The translations under genes were made by a program, and so were the position numbers. A stretch of 64,000 nt of DNA from Roseivirga sp. GTDB taxonomy: Bacteria; Bacteroidota; Bacteroidia; Cytophagales; Cyclobacteriaceae. Each line of letters begins with the position of its first letter. The first letter of the stretch is position 1. Under the pieces are notes generated by a model. That model was not told the origin of the DNA and did no database searches. It saw only the letters and a list, made by a program, of their open reading frames with translations. The DNA is taken from assembly GCA_018402485.1 (NCBI GenBank), contig JAGYIY010000002.1:124001-188000 (forward strand), read 5' to 3'. Of the stretch, positions 37,546 to 46,449 are shown one piece after another.

Positions 37546-38343
37546 TTAATCTTTTAAAATTTTATGACTTAGGCCCAAGCCTAATAGAAAGTCTGGAGTG
37601 GCATTGGTTAAGCCAAAGCCACCGTAAGCATCGATTTGTAAAAAATCATTGATTAAATACATCAGACCAAAGTCGAGGGCGTGATGATTAAAATTAACTT
37701 CATTCAGTGATGCATAGTATTCAAAGAAAGCGGACAGATCGGAGTTGATTACGCGCGTAACCATGGCAGTGTAAACAACGGCCATACTGTTCCAATCATT
37801 GGTCATCTTAACGCCAACGTTACTAAACCAAGCCCACTCATTGTTAATGGCTTGATTTACGGCCAAGAGCACAGTTGTTTGAAAAGCAAAACGCTCATTT
37901 GTAAAAAGGTTTCCACCCAAATGAGTAATCAAAGCGAAATTGGGCAGAAAATTGTGATTTTTGAGTAGTTGAAATTTTGCACCAATCAATGTAGGTTGTG
38001 CCTGTAGGTTAGTGTCGATGAAAGCATTGTTCATCTTCATTTTATTTTGTGACAAGTCCTGCACAAACCGCAATTCAAAGCGATTGGTTATACCAAATCG
38101 CAAAAGTGAACTATTGAAAACCCATTGTTGTATTTGTATGTTTTGCCCTAAAAAAGAATCACTGGCTTCTGAAAGAAAAGCGCCAGTTTCCACCTGAAAA
38201 TGACCTTTAGAAAGAAGGGCTGAAGAGGTAGTTTGAGTGGGACGATCCGTAAAAATAGTTTGAGCCAAAAGTTCATTTGAGTTCAAGCCATTGAGGGCTA
38301 ACAAAATGAACAACCGATAAAAAATCCACCCCCATTTTCTCAT
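37546..38343 (-). CDS. Exported outer-membrane beta-barrel protein (MetA-pathway-like)
   Basis: 265 residues with a signal peptide (FYRLFILLALNGLNSNELLAQ). TDRPTQTTSSALLSKGHFQVETGAFL near the start, LLRFGITNRFELRFVQDL and repeated amphipathic strands resemble the putative 'MetA-pathway of phenol degradation' transporter family of outer-membrane barrels. Substrate unknown. The stop is 3 bp from the ctlX start, so it may be transcribed first with ctlX. Confidence 0.7.
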   Translation of the reverse strand: MRKWGWIFYRLFILLALNGLNSNELLAQTIFTDRPTQTTSSALLSKGHFQVETGAFLSEASDSFLGQNIQIQQWVFNSSLLRFGITNRFELRFVQDLSQNKMKMNNAFIDTNLQAQPTLIGAKFQLLKNHNFLPNFALITHLGGNLFTNERFAFQTTVLLAVNQAINNEWAWFSNVGVKMTNDWNSMAVVYTAMVTRVINSDLSAFFEYYASLNEVNFNHHALDFGLMYLINDFLQIDAYGGFGLTNATPDFLLGLGLSHKILKD

Positions 38344-38449
38344 AGGCGCAAATCTATAAAATCTTTCAGGATATCAGTCTTAGGCTTTTCTAAAACCTCA
38401 AAGTGCTGAAGAATTTACTAACCTTTCACCCATTATATTTTCCATTATG

Positions 38450-40810
38450 TTAATCAAACTTACGGTTACCTATTTTTAGGCTAATGAAATAAGTGCGTGG
38501 CCGGGCAGGACCGTAAACATAGTCGGCGTCGCGCAGAGGACCGCTTTGAAAATCGTCTTGATAGCTGTTAAAGATATTTTGAATACCCCAGGACAGATCG
38601 AGGTGTAAATGATTACTCAGTTCAAATTGGCGCGTAATTTTGATGGTACTATCCCAAAACAGGTCGGTTTGTCTCAGTACTGTTTGTCCATTGTGTTGTA
38701 AAATTTCTGGTACTGTCATGCCACCGGTAAGTACATTGCTCCATGCCAACTCCCAATGCTTGGGCTGGACATAATTCAGGTTAAAAAATCCGTACAAATT
38801 TGGTGTCCTCAAAAAATCTTTACTTTCAATAACATCACCATCAAGCTCCGGTTCAAAAATGACCTGGGCTTCATTAAACCTTGCTTTTTGAAGGGTGACA
38901 CCTGCTTGCAGATTGTACTGGAGTGCTTTGGCATAAGTATATTCCCAATTTATACCCTCTACAACGGCTCCGGCTCCATTTCTAACCTCTTCTACAATAG
39001 AGCCATTTGTGAGCTGTCTCCCCGTATTAACTTGCACAAATGGATCATGTAGGGCTGTCCGAAATAACTCGATAGAAGCTCTTATTTGTGTGTTTCCTAC
39101 TGTTTTTTGGTAGGCCAAAGAAGAAGAGAATGCATCTGATGTTTCTTTTATCAGATCATTTGAAAGCAAAACAAATAAGGGCTCACCCCCAGCAAAAGAG
39201 ATGTGCATATCTTCGTTAAAGGCTTGCGGTGCTCTAAAGCCTCGGGCGTAACCACCTCTAATTTGCCAAAACTCATTCACATCATAAAGAAATGTAATTC
39301 GTGGGCTAAGCACCTGAAAGTTATTATTGACTTTACGCTTCATATTATCAAGTTGATACAAGCCTTTTACCTCGCTACGATCCCATCGTAGCCCATTCAT
39401 TAGCTTCAGTTTTTGAGCAATTTGCCATTCCCATTGGGCATAAGATCCTAACATATTCACCTTCTGATCTACTTTTCTACCATAACCCGGAATTTCATCT
39501 GTGGTCTTGAAAAGCTGAGACTCGAGGCCTAAGGTGATCATATGCTTCAGATTAAAAAAGTGATTCCATTGTACTCCAATCACCTGTGCTCTGTCATCTG
39601 TACGCCCAAATGCATTTGCGGCTAACACACTATCTGCCTGCGTTCTTCCACCCCCAAGGCCTCCGTAGTAACTGTTTCTGATGGTTTTTTGAATGGAAGC
39701 ATAACCTGAAAGCTTGTCTCGTCCTTGATTAAAAAAATGATCAATGCTTAGGCCGCCCATCCATATTTCATGGTCTAGCTGCTCGGTGATGTCGGTAAGC
39801 TCAGGGCGGAGGTTAAGTCGATCTCCTCCTCTTCTCAATTCATTGATGTAGTTAAAATCCAGATTGATTTGTGTTTGTGCACTCAACTTATAAAATAATT
39901 TACCTCCTAAAGCCTGGTTCTTCATTTTCACTAACTCGGTAAAACCATCACCATTGGCGTCAAAGGGATCATTTTCACTTATGGTCGCAAAAATGGTTGC
40001 ACCATAATCTAGCTCATCAGAGACAAAAGTGCCATTCATGGCATGCCTCCATTGATTTGCACGTCCCTGCACAGAAGCCAACTGACTTTGAGCTTCCCAC
40101 GCATTTAAAACAGGCTCTTTTGTAATGATATTGATGGTTCCTGCAATGGCATTAGATCCAAAAAGTGCAGAACCCCCACTTTTAATGATTTCTATCCGAT
40201 CAATCATAAATGTTGGGATTTGCTCTAGGCCATAAACGGCCATCAAAGCACTAAAAACAGGCCGGCTATTGACTAAAATCTGGCTGTAAGCCCCTTCTAG
40301 CCCATTCATGCGAACTTGGGTAAAGCCACAATTCTGGCAGTTGGTTTCTATTCTAATTCCAGTCTGGAAATTTAATCCTTCTGCCAAATTATTGGAATGT
40401 GTATTATTGAGTACCTTTTTATTGAGCGTATTAACCAAAACGCTAGCCTCTGTTTTTGAAGTTGCATAGCGCGTGGCACTCACCACCACATCATCTAATC
40501 CCAAAACGTCAGATACCATTTGAAAAGTAAAGGTTTGGTTGTTTTTGTCTTGGATGTCAATGACCTGAGTTAAGCTTTTATAACCAACAAAACGGATTTC
40601 CAACAGCTGCGTTCCGGTTTGCTGTGGGCTCAGCTTAAAGTTTCCATCAGCATCTGTAAGAGCAGTTTGATAGGTAGATTTTAAAAGGACCAAAGCTCCA
40701 GAGATAGGTCCTTCCTCGCCCATCACTTTACCTTGAATTTGAACTTGGCCGTGAAGCTGAGGAACGATGAGCCACATGCTCATTCCAAAAATCAAAGACA
40801 GACACTTCAT
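38450..40810 (-). CDS. TonB-dependent receptor
   Basis: 786 residues. Signal peptide (LSLIFGMSMWLIVPQLHGQ), CarboxypepD_reg-like domain (QIQGKVMGEEGPISGALVLLK..., about 24-100), plug domain (DDVVVSATRYATSKTEASVLVNTL; LFGSNAIAGTINIITKEP) and a 22-strand barrel to the C-terminus. The plug contains ETNCQNCGFTQVRMNGLEGAYSQILVN; the CxxC is unusual in a plug and hints at a metal or metal-complex substrate (inference). A promoter and a DtxR-like palindrome lie upstream. Confidence 0.9.
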   Translation of the reverse strand: MKCLSLIFGMSMWLIVPQLHGQVQIQGKVMGEEGPISGALVLLKSTYQTALTDADGNFKLSPQQTGTQLLEIRFVGYKSLTQVIDIQDKNNQTFTFQMVSDVLGLDDVVVSATRYATSKTEASVLVNTLNKKVLNNTHSNNLAEGLNFQTGIRIETNCQNCGFTQVRMNGLEGAYSQILVNSRPVFSALMAVYGLEQIPTFMIDRIEIIKSGGSALFGSNAIAGTINIITKEPVLNAWEAQSQLASVQGRANQWRHAMNGTFVSDELDYGATIFATISENDPFDANGDGFTELVKMKNQALGGKLFYKLSAQTQINLDFNYINELRRGGDRLNLRPELTDITEQLDHEIWMGGLSIDHFFNQGRDKLSGYASIQKTIRNSYYGGLGGGRTQADSVLAANAFGRTDDRAQVIGVQWNHFFNLKHMITLGLESQLFKTTDEIPGYGRKVDQKVNMLGSYAQWEWQIAQKLKLMNGLRWDRSEVKGLYQLDNMKRKVNNNFQVLSPRITFLYDVNEFWQIRGGYARGFRAPQAFNEDMHISFAGGEPLFVLLSNDLIKETSDAFSSSLAYQKTVGNTQIRASIELFRTALHDPFVQVNTGRQLTNGSIVEEVRNGAGAVVEGINWEYTYAKALQYNLQAGVTLQKARFNEAQVIFEPELDGDVIESKDFLRTPNLYGFFNLNYVQPKHWELAWSNVLTGGMTVPEILQHNGQTVLRQTDLFWDSTIKITRQFELSNHLHLDLSWGIQNIFNSYQDDFQSGPLRDADYVYGPARPRTYFISLKIGNRKFD

Positions 40811-40829
40811 TTACCTTTATTTGTTGCTA

Positions 40830-40860
40830 CAAATAAAAATATATTTCTTGATACCTGCAA
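40830..40860 (-). promoter_or_regulatory. Possible promoter of the TonB receptor
   Basis: Minus strand TTG (40858-40860), 20 bp, TTTATTTG (40830-40837), one mismatch to TAnnTTTG, 20 bp before the start codon. Confidence 0.4.
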
Positions 40861-40888
40861 TTATTTATTTAGTTAAAATATATTATAT

Positions 40889-40906
40889 ATTTAGATTAGT
40901 CTAAAT
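40889..40906 (-). promoter_or_regulatory. DtxR/MntR-like operator palindrome
   Basis: ATTTAGA-TTAG-TCTAAAT, a perfect 7-4-7 palindrome. Its core TTAGATTAGTCTAA matches 12 of 14 positions of the first part of the classical DtxR/IdeR consensus (TTAGGTTAGCCTAA). It lies about 80 bp upstream of the TonB receptor start, within a very AT-rich region. Iron or manganese control is inferred. Confidence 0.5.
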
Positions 40907-40948
40907 TATTTACTTTAATAAACTCTATATCAGACTTTTATGACATAT

Positions 40949-41563
40949 CTACTTGTGTCTATCTTTAAGTATACGAGATACATCAGAGAGTGTAAAACCT
41001 TTTGCTTCTAAAAGCATCATGTAATGAAAAAGTAAGTCAGCCGATTCATTTAAAAAGAGATCATCGTTGTTATCCTTAGCTTCAATCACCATTTCGACTG
41101 CTTCTTCACCTACTTTTTGAGCTAATTTATTGATGCCCTTATCGAACATTTTTGCGGTATAAGAAGTGCTTATTTCTTGTGTTTTTCTTTCCTGAATTAC
41201 TTGAGTAAGCAATTCTAAAAATGCCAAACTATTTTGGTTGTCCTCATCCCAACAAGTGTCTGCTCCAGTGTGGCATGTCGGTCCTTCTGGTTTTGCTTTA
41301 ATCAATAGAGCATCACCATCGCAATCCAATGCCATGCTATACAGCTTTAGGTAGTTTTGAGAGACCTCTCCTTTGGTCCATAAACGCTTTTTGGAGCGAC
41401 TGAAGAGCGTTACTTTCCTGCTTTCTAGCGATACTTCTATTGCTTCTTTGTTCATGTAACCGAGCATTAACACCTTATGTGTCGCTACATCTTGAATGAT
41501 GGCTGGCACCAAACCGCCTAGTTTTTGGAAGTCTATGGCTGTTATATCTTTCAAATTCCTCAT
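40949..41563 (-). CDS. hisIE: Bifunctional HisI-HisE (PR-AMP cyclohydrolase / PR-ATP pyrophosphatase)
   Basis: 204 residues. HisI part (about 1-110) with [23 protein letters not shown] and [25 protein letters not shown]; HisE part (about 115-204) with [25 protein letters not shown] and [12 protein letters not shown]. Catalyses steps 2 and 3 of histidine synthesis. Last gene of the hisHAF-IE run; ATGA overlap with hisF. Confidence 0.96.
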   Translation of the reverse strand: MRNLKDITAIDFQKLGGLVPAIIQDVATHKVLMLGYMNKEAIEVSLESRKVTLFSRSKKRLWTKGEVSQNYLKLYSMALDCDGDALLIKAKPEGPTCHTGADTCWDEDNQNSLAFLELLTQVIQERKTQEISTSYTAKMFDKGINKLAQKVGEEAVEMVIEAKDNNDDLFLNESADLLFHYMMLLEAKGFTLSDVSRILKDRHK

Positions 41564-42321
41564 GGTTCAATTCTTACGGGTATATTTTGTGTTTTCAAAT
41601 AGTGCTTCAATTCAGGTATTTTTATTTCACCAAAATGAAAAATACTTGCTGCCAGGGCTGCATCTGCTTTTCCGGCTTGAAAGGTATGTAGGAAATGTTC
41701 CATGTTTCCTGCTCCTCCTGAGGCGATGACAGGTATGGACAGTTTCTCAGATATTTGAGCGGTTAAAGCATTTGCAAAACCTGCTTTGGTTCCGTCGTGG
41801 TCCATAGAAGTCAACAAGATTTCTCCTGCTCCTCTTTTTTGCACTTCTAATGCCCAACAGATCGTTCTTAAGGCTGTGGGTGTTCTCCCACCTCGCACAT
41901 GTACAATATGTTTTCCCTTTACAAAACGTGTATCAATGGCAACAACTACACATTGGCTACCAAACTCTGAAGCCAATGTATTAATCAATTCGGGGTTTTT
42001 AACAGCTGCTGAATTGATGGATATCTTATCTGCCCCGGCATTTAATAGGGACGAAACATCTGCAATGCTCTGTATACCGCCTCCTACTGTAAAAGGAATA
42101 TTGATTTCAGCAGCGATTTTTTTAACCAATTCCACAAGGGTTTTCCGCTCCTCTACGGTAGCTGTTATGTCTAGAAAAACCAATTCATCTGCTCCTTGGG
42201 CAGCATATTGAGCAGCCAAAGCCACAGGGTCACCGGCATCGCGCAAACCAACAAAATTGACACCCTTAACCGTTCTTCCCTCTTTGATGTCTAAACAGGG
42301 AATGATTCTTTTTGTAAGCAT
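41560..42321 (-). CDS. hisF: Imidazole glycerol phosphate synthase subunit HisF
   Basis: 253 residues, TIM barrel with [19 protein letters not shown] at the start (catalytic Asp11), [37 protein letters not shown] (second catalytic Asp region) and [14 protein letters not shown]. It combines ammonia from HisH with PRFAR to form IGP and AICAR. Overlaps hisIE by 4 bp and follows hisA by 2 bp. Confidence 0.97.
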   Translation of the reverse strand: MLTKRIIPCLDIKEGRTVKGVNFVGLRDAGDPVALAAQYAAQGADELVFLDITATVEERKTLVELVKKIAAEINIPFTVGGGIQSIADVSSLLNAGADKISINSAAVKNPELINTLASEFGSQCVVVAIDTRFVKGKHIVHVRGGRTPTALRTICWALEVQKRGAGEILLTSMDHDGTKAGFANALTAQISEKLSIPVIASGGAGNMEHFLHTFQAGKADAALAASIFHFGEIKIPELKHYLKTQNIPVRIEP

Positions 42322-42323
42322 GT

Positions 42324-43037
42324 TTAAATGTCTAGTAACTCTTTCAACGTAATTCTTCCTTCGTAATAAGCCTTACCAACGATAGCACCATAAAGCCCCA
42401 TGGACTTTAGCTCCTCTAGGTCTTTTTTCCCGGAAACACCACCACTTGCTATAAGTTTCAGCTGAGGAAATGCTTTTTGAATGCGTTCATACAATCCGAA
42501 AGCAGGACCTTGCAGCATACCATCCTTACCAACATCCGTACATATGACTTCTTCTACGCCAAGCCGACAGTATTCGTCTAGGAAATCAAACAAATTAATC
42601 TCACTGCGTTCTTGCCAGCCATGAACTGCTATTTGCTCATCCTTGACATCTGCTCCTAAAATGATTTTTTTTGGTCCATATGCTTTAATCCATTGGGTGA
42701 CCAAAGCTTTGTCTTTAACTGCAATACTGCCTGCTGTAACCTGTTGAGCGCCATTAGCAAATACCGAAGCTAAGGCTTCTGTCGATTTCACTCCACCGCC
42801 AAAATCAACCACTAGCTTTGTATGGGTAGATATACTATTCAAAACTGCGAGATTAACCGGTTTTTGAGCTTTTGCTCCTTCCAAATCAACCAAGTGCAAC
42901 CGCTTCAAACCGGCTTTTTCAAATGCCTGAGCCACCAACAAAGGCTGATCTTCATACTCTGTTTTTTGGTCATAATCTCCCTTGGTTAAGCGAACAACTT
43001 TCCCTGAAATAATATCTATGGCAGGTATAATGATCAT
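42324..43037 (-). CDS. hisA: Phosphoribosylformimino-AICAR isomerase HisA
   Basis: 237 residues, TIM barrel: [23 protein letters not shown] with catalytic Asp8, [37 protein letters not shown] with the second catalytic Asp, and [16 protein letters not shown]. Isomerises ProFAR to PRFAR, the HisF substrate. Two bases from hisH, in a tight his run. Confidence 0.96.
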   Translation of the reverse strand: MIIIPAIDIISGKVVRLTKGDYDQKTEYEDQPLLVAQAFEKAGLKRLHLVDLEGAKAQKPVNLAVLNSISTHTKLVVDFGGGVKSTEALASVFANGAQQVTAGSIAVKDKALVTQWIKAYGPKKIILGADVKDEQIAVHGWQERSEINLFDFLDEYCRLGVEEVICTDVGKDGMLQGPAFGLYERIQKAFPQLKLIASGGVSGKKDLEELKSMGLYGAIVGKAYYEGRITLKELLDI

Positions 43038-43038
43038 C

Positions 43039-43626
43039 TTAATTCTTGATATTTAAAAAATTCTTAAGGATATGCTCACCTACTTTCCCGCTTTTCTCTG
43101 GGTGGGCCTGCAAGGCATAAAAATTGTCTTTTTGTAAGGCTGCAGAAAAGGGCAATATGTAGTTAGTTTGAGCGATGGTGGAGGTGGATATTTCAGCATA
43201 AAAGCTATGCACATAGTAGACATAAGCCTCAGGCGGCAGACCATCGAACAAAGGGGAAGACCGCTCCTCAATGGTATTCCATCCCATTTGTGGGACTTTT
43301 AAATCTTTTGGAAACCTTTTCACTGCCACATCAAAAATCCCTAAGCAATTGGTGTTATTTTCTTCCGAATGGTTACACATTAACTGCAAGCCTAGACAAA
43401 CCCCAAAAACAGGTTGCTTTAAATCCTTGATCAGGCGGTCTAAATTACGTTCTTTCAAATAGCGCATGGCTGTACTGGCTTCTCCAACGCCTGGAAAGAT
43501 GACATAATCGGCTGATTTTATCACCTCAGGCTCGTTGCTAATGAGAGGCACAACTCCTAAACGATTTAAAGCATAGGTAACCGACTGCACATTACCCGCA
43601 TTGTATTTGATAATCACCACACGCAT
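43039..43626 (-). CDS. hisH: Imidazole glycerol phosphate synthase glutaminase HisH
   Basis: 195 residues, class I glutamine amidotransferase: KYNAGNVQSV, nucleophile Cys77 in FGVCLGLQLM, PQMGWN and the C-terminal QAHPEKSG His-Glu pair. It feeds ammonia to HisF. First his gene of this run; hisG, hisD, hisC and hisB are not beside it. The phenylalanine hydroxylase gene ends 22 bp upstream, so the his genes may share its transcript. Confidence 0.96.
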   Translation of the reverse strand: MRVVIIKYNAGNVQSVTYALNRLGVVPLISNEPEVIKSADYVIFPGVGEASTAMRYLKERNLDRLIKDLKQPVFGVCLGLQLMCNHSEENNTNCLGIFDVAVKRFPKDLKVPQMGWNTIEERSSPLFDGLPPEAYVYYVHSFYAEISTSTIAQTNYILPFSAALQKDNFYALQAHPEKSGKVGEHILKNFLNIKN

Positions 43627-43648
43627 GATTTCACAAGAAAAGTGGTAG

Positions 43649-44380
43649 TTAAACCGCTTCTCTTTCCTTCAGTTTTTTTTCAATTTTACTTTTTATCTCA
43701 GGTATTGACTTATATAACTGTTCATAAGAATCAATGATAAAGTAATTTTCCTGCATTTTATCTTTGCGATAAGGGGTATCTAAGATTTTATCTACGTCAT
43801 AAGCAAAGTGATTGGGTTCATCCGACAAAGAAAATTGCGTTTCTCCAGAAGACGAAAGAATACCTGCTCCGTAAATGCGAAGCTCTCCATTTTCTCTTAT
43901 CAAACCAAATTCAATGGTAAACCAGTAAATCCTAGAAAGTAAGTGAATGGCCCATTCGTCTTTTACCCACTCATGGCCAAATTGACTGATGGCCTGCAAG
44001 AAATCAACAAATGCCTGATTGGCTAGCAGTGGAATATGAGCAAATACATCGTGAAACATATCAGGCTCTTCCAGATAATCCAATTCACTCATTTTTCTTA
44101 CCCAAGTGGTAGCGGGGAATTTCTTATTGGCCATCAGGTCAAAGAACAAGGCATCTTCTACGATACCGGGAACTGCATAAATCTCCCAACCCGTGAGCTT
44201 TTTCAATACTTTATTGGTCTCTTCAAAATTGGGGATGGAATCGGCAGTAAAATTGACGCTATCCAATCCAGTCAAGAATTCCTTTGTTGCCGCATTGGGC
44301 AATGCAGGAAACTGACGGTCGAACAAAATCTTCCAGACTTGCTGATCTTCAGAGGTGTAATTTTCATAAATCTGTTTCAT
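43649..44380 (-). CDS. phhA: Phenylalanine 4-monooxygenase
   Basis: 243 residues, the catalytic domain of pterin-dependent aromatic amino acid hydroxylases: iron ligands His110 and His115 in FHDVFAHIPLL and Glu157 in WFTIEFGL; pterin-site motifs near GWEIYAVPG (64-72) and GILSSSGETQFSL. It converts phenylalanine to tyrosine with tetrahydropterin and O2. No regulatory ACT domain, as expected for bacteria. Upstream lie its own promoter, a Tyr-rich leader peptide and a terminator hairpin, so control by tyrosine supply is inferred. Confidence 0.94.
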   Translation of the reverse strand: MKQIYENYTSEDQQVWKILFDRQFPALPNAATKEFLTGLDSVNFTADSIPNFEETNKVLKKLTGWEIYAVPGIVEDALFFDLMANKKFPATTWVRKMSELDYLEEPDMFHDVFAHIPLLANQAFVDFLQAISQFGHEWVKDEWAIHLLSRIYWFTIEFGLIRENGELRIYGAGILSSSGETQFSLSDEPNHFAYDVDKILDTPYRKDKMQENYFIIDSYEQLYKSIPEIKSKIEKKLKEREAV

Positions 44381-44399
44381 AATTTTTAAGTTTGGGCAT

Positions 44400-44427
44400 A
44401 AAAAAACCCGATTCTTGCGGAATCGGG
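44400..44427 (-). terminator. Attenuator terminator before phhA
   Basis: On the minus strand CCCGATTC-CGCA-GAATCGGG-type stem (44407-44427) followed by seven T, 20-27 bp before the phhA ATG and after the leader peptide stop. TTCCGC in its 5' arm (44417-44422) can instead pair with GCGGAA (44476-44481) in the leader. Confidence 0.85.
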
Positions 44428-44456
44428 CTGTATATTTTTGTTGGTCTTATTCCAAT

Positions 44457-44528
44457 TTAGAACATACACATACCGTTCCGCTTTTGCGCAACATGATAAT
44501 ACCGGTAAGTATATGCTTTTGTTTCCAT
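44457..44528 (-). CDS. Tyr-rich leader peptide of phhA
   Basis: 23 codons, ATG to TAA, beginning METKAYTYRYYHV. Tyr is at positions 6, 8, 10 and 11, four of the first eleven residues. A stem between 44503-44515 and 44463-44475 (11 of 13 pairs) covers Tyr codons 6 and 8. It sits between a consensus promoter and a terminator just before phhA, the standard layout of amino-acid attenuation. Low tyrosine would stall the ribosome here, free the antiterminator strand and raise phhA expression. Too short for most gene finders. Confidence 0.8.
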   Translation of the reverse strand: METKAYTYRYYHVAQKRNGMCMF

Positions 44529-44536
44529 CGTTGACA

Positions 44537-44566
44537 CAAATATAGGATTATCCGTTTTAGGCACAA
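44537..44566 (-). promoter_or_regulatory. Promoter of the phhA leader
   Basis: Minus strand TTG (44564-44566), 19 bp, TATATTTG (44537-44544), a full consensus match. Transcription would start within a few bases of the leader ATG at 44528. Confidence 0.75.
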
Positions 44567-44614
44567 CTTACATTTCATTTTTTTTCAGCAGGAACATTTG
44601 GCCTGAGACAGATG

Positions 44615-45637
44615 TCATGCTTGATTAAAAGATTTCCTCAATGCAAAAGTTTGATTTAATTGATTAATTAAGCGAGCAGATTCGGCAAAATTCAAAGTTT
44701 GTTGACCATCTGAAAACGCCTCTTCCGGCTTTTCATGGATTTCGAAAATAACCCCATCCGCACCAGCCATAATGCTCGCCAGGGCAATTGGTGCGACATG
44801 ATGACGTATACCAATACCATGAGAAGGGTCTGCGATCACAGGTAAGTGCGTTTTTTCTTTTAAAACAGCGATAGCATTTAAATCCATGGTGTTGCGTGTA
44901 GCATTTTCGTAAGTTCGAATACCTCTCTCACAGAGCAGCAACCTTTCATTACCTGCGCTGAATACATATTCTGCTGAATAGAGCAACTCGTCAATTGTTC
45001 CTGATATGCCTCGTTTGATCATGACAGGCTTATCTGTATTCTTACCCAACTCATCTAATAAATTGAAGTTTTGCGTATTCCTCGCGCCCACTTGATAAAT
45101 ATCTACGTAAGGATCCATTTCTTGAATCTGAGAAACCTGCATTACTTCGGTAATGATTTTAATACCAGCTTCTTGGGCCAATTCGTACCAAAGCTTTAAC
45201 CCTTCATTCCCCATACCACGGAAAGAGTAGGGAGAGCTGCGTGGCTTATATACCCCACCTCTCATGATGGATACCCCTTGTTCTTTTAGGTGGGCAATGG
45301 TTTTTCTTATCTGATCTTCCCCTTCTATAGAGCATGGCCCGGCCATTACCTGAAAACCGCCTTCTTCAATCATCACGCCATTGCCTAAGTCAATGGTGGT
45401 TGGGTTTACCTTCCATTTCCGTGAAACCAACTTATAATCATCAGAAACAATATGAATATCTTTAATGCCAGGCATGGCACCAATGCTACGGATGTCAAAG
45501 TCCTTTTTACCAATACCAATGAGGTAATTTCCTTTCTGGGTTTTCACTTCCGTAGGTTTATATTTAAGACCTTTAATACGGTTGAGGATGGCTTCCTTTT
45601 GTACTTCGTTAATTTCGTTTTCGAATTGAATGATCAT
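44615..45637 (-). CDS. aroF: DAHP synthase with N-terminal ferredoxin-like regulatory domain
   Basis: 340 residues, type I-beta 3-deoxy-7-phosphoheptulonate synthase. N-terminal about 70-residue FL domain (MIIQFENEINEVQKEAILNR...) as in the Thermotoga-type enzyme, then TIM barrel with VMAGPCSIEGEDQI, RGGVYKPRSSPYSFRGMG, EVMQVSQI, VGARNTQNF, MIKRG and IADPSHGIGIRHHV. First step of aromatic synthesis. It closes the trpEGDCFBA operon 31 bp after trpA, linking precursor supply to tryptophan demand. Confidence 0.95.
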   Translation of the reverse strand: MIIQFENEINEVQKEAILNRIKGLKYKPTEVKTQKGNYLIGIGKKDFDIRSIGAMPGIKDIHIVSDDYKLVSRKWKVNPTTIDLGNGVMIEEGGFQVMAGPCSIEGEDQIRKTIAHLKEQGVSIMRGGVYKPRSSPYSFRGMGNEGLKLWYELAQEAGIKIITEVMQVSQIQEMDPYVDIYQVGARNTQNFNLLDELGKNTDKPVMIKRGISGTIDELLYSAEYVFSAGNERLLLCERGIRTYENATRNTMDLNAIAVLKEKTHLPVIADPSHGIGIRHHVAPIALASIMAGADGVIFEIHEKPEEAFSDGQQTLNFAESARLINQLNQTFALRKSFNQA

Positions 45638-45668
45638 AGTAATAGATGATAAATGAAAAAATCGTAAT

Positions 45669-46445
45669 CTAGTTTTTTAGTAGTTTTTGTACGAATGCTT
45701 TCACCTTTGCACTCACATCGCCTTGTGCGCTGATGGCCTTGATAAACGCACTTCCTACAATGGCACCACTGGCGTGTTCACAAGCCTTTTGAAAGCTTTG
45801 AAAGTCAGAAATTCCAAAACCAATCAGGCATGGATTTTTCAATTGCATTTGGGCAATCCTTTCAAAATAATGTTCTTGATCGCTAGATATACCTGTTTTA
45901 ACTCCTGTAGTACTGGCGGAAGAAACCATATAAATGAAGCCCTCCGAGGCTTGATCAATCAGTCGAATGCGCTCATCTGAGGTTTGAGGCGTGATGAGGA
46001 AAATATTCAACAAACCATGCCTTTTGAAGAGCTCTTGATAACCATGAAGATACTCATACATGGGTAAATCGGGTAGAATAACCCCATCTACGCCTACTTC
46101 TTGGCATTTTTGACAGAAAGCTTCCATGCCAAATTGTTCAATAGGATTAACGTACCCCATTAATATGACGGGTAGACTTACCTCTTTTCTCATTTCAGCC
46201 AATTGCTCAAAAAGAAATTTGAGGCTCATGCCATTGTCTAGGGCTTTACCATTACTTTCTTGAATGGTAGGACCATCTGCTATGGGGTCTGAATAGGGAA
46301 TACCTATTTCTATCAGATCAACTCCAGATGCCTCCAGGGCTTTCATGGTAGGAAGGGTATCGTGTAAATCTGGGTATCCTGCTGTAAAGTAAACATTCAG
46401 TAGATTTTTCGCTTTGCGCTCAAAAAGTGATGTAATTCTGTTCAT
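45669..46445 (-). CDS. trpA: Tryptophan synthase alpha subunit
   Basis: 258 residues, TIM barrel. Catalytic Glu46 and Asp53 in LIEIGIPYSDPIADGPTIQ; VILMGYVNPI, GVDGVILPDLP and FGISDFQSF follow. Cleaves indole-3-glycerol phosphate to indole, channelled to TrpB. Lies 4 bp after trpB. Confidence 0.97.
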   Translation of the reverse strand: MNRITSLFERKAKNLLNVYFTAGYPDLHDTLPTMKALEASGVDLIEIGIPYSDPIADGPTIQESNGKALDNGMSLKFLFEQLAEMRKEVSLPVILMGYVNPIEQFGMEAFCQKCQEVGVDGVILPDLPMYEYLHGYQELFKRHGLLNIFLITPQTSDERIRLIDQASEGFIYMVSSASTTGVKTGISSDQEHYFERIAQMQLKNPCLIGFGISDFQSFQKACEHASGAIVGSAFIKAISAQGDVSAKVKAFVQKLLKN

Positions 46446-46449
46446 TTGC

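Noticed and set aside
40949-44380. Histidine attenuation of the his genes by the phhA leader
   Set aside because: The leader has one His codon against four Tyr codons; the Tyr reading is far stronger.
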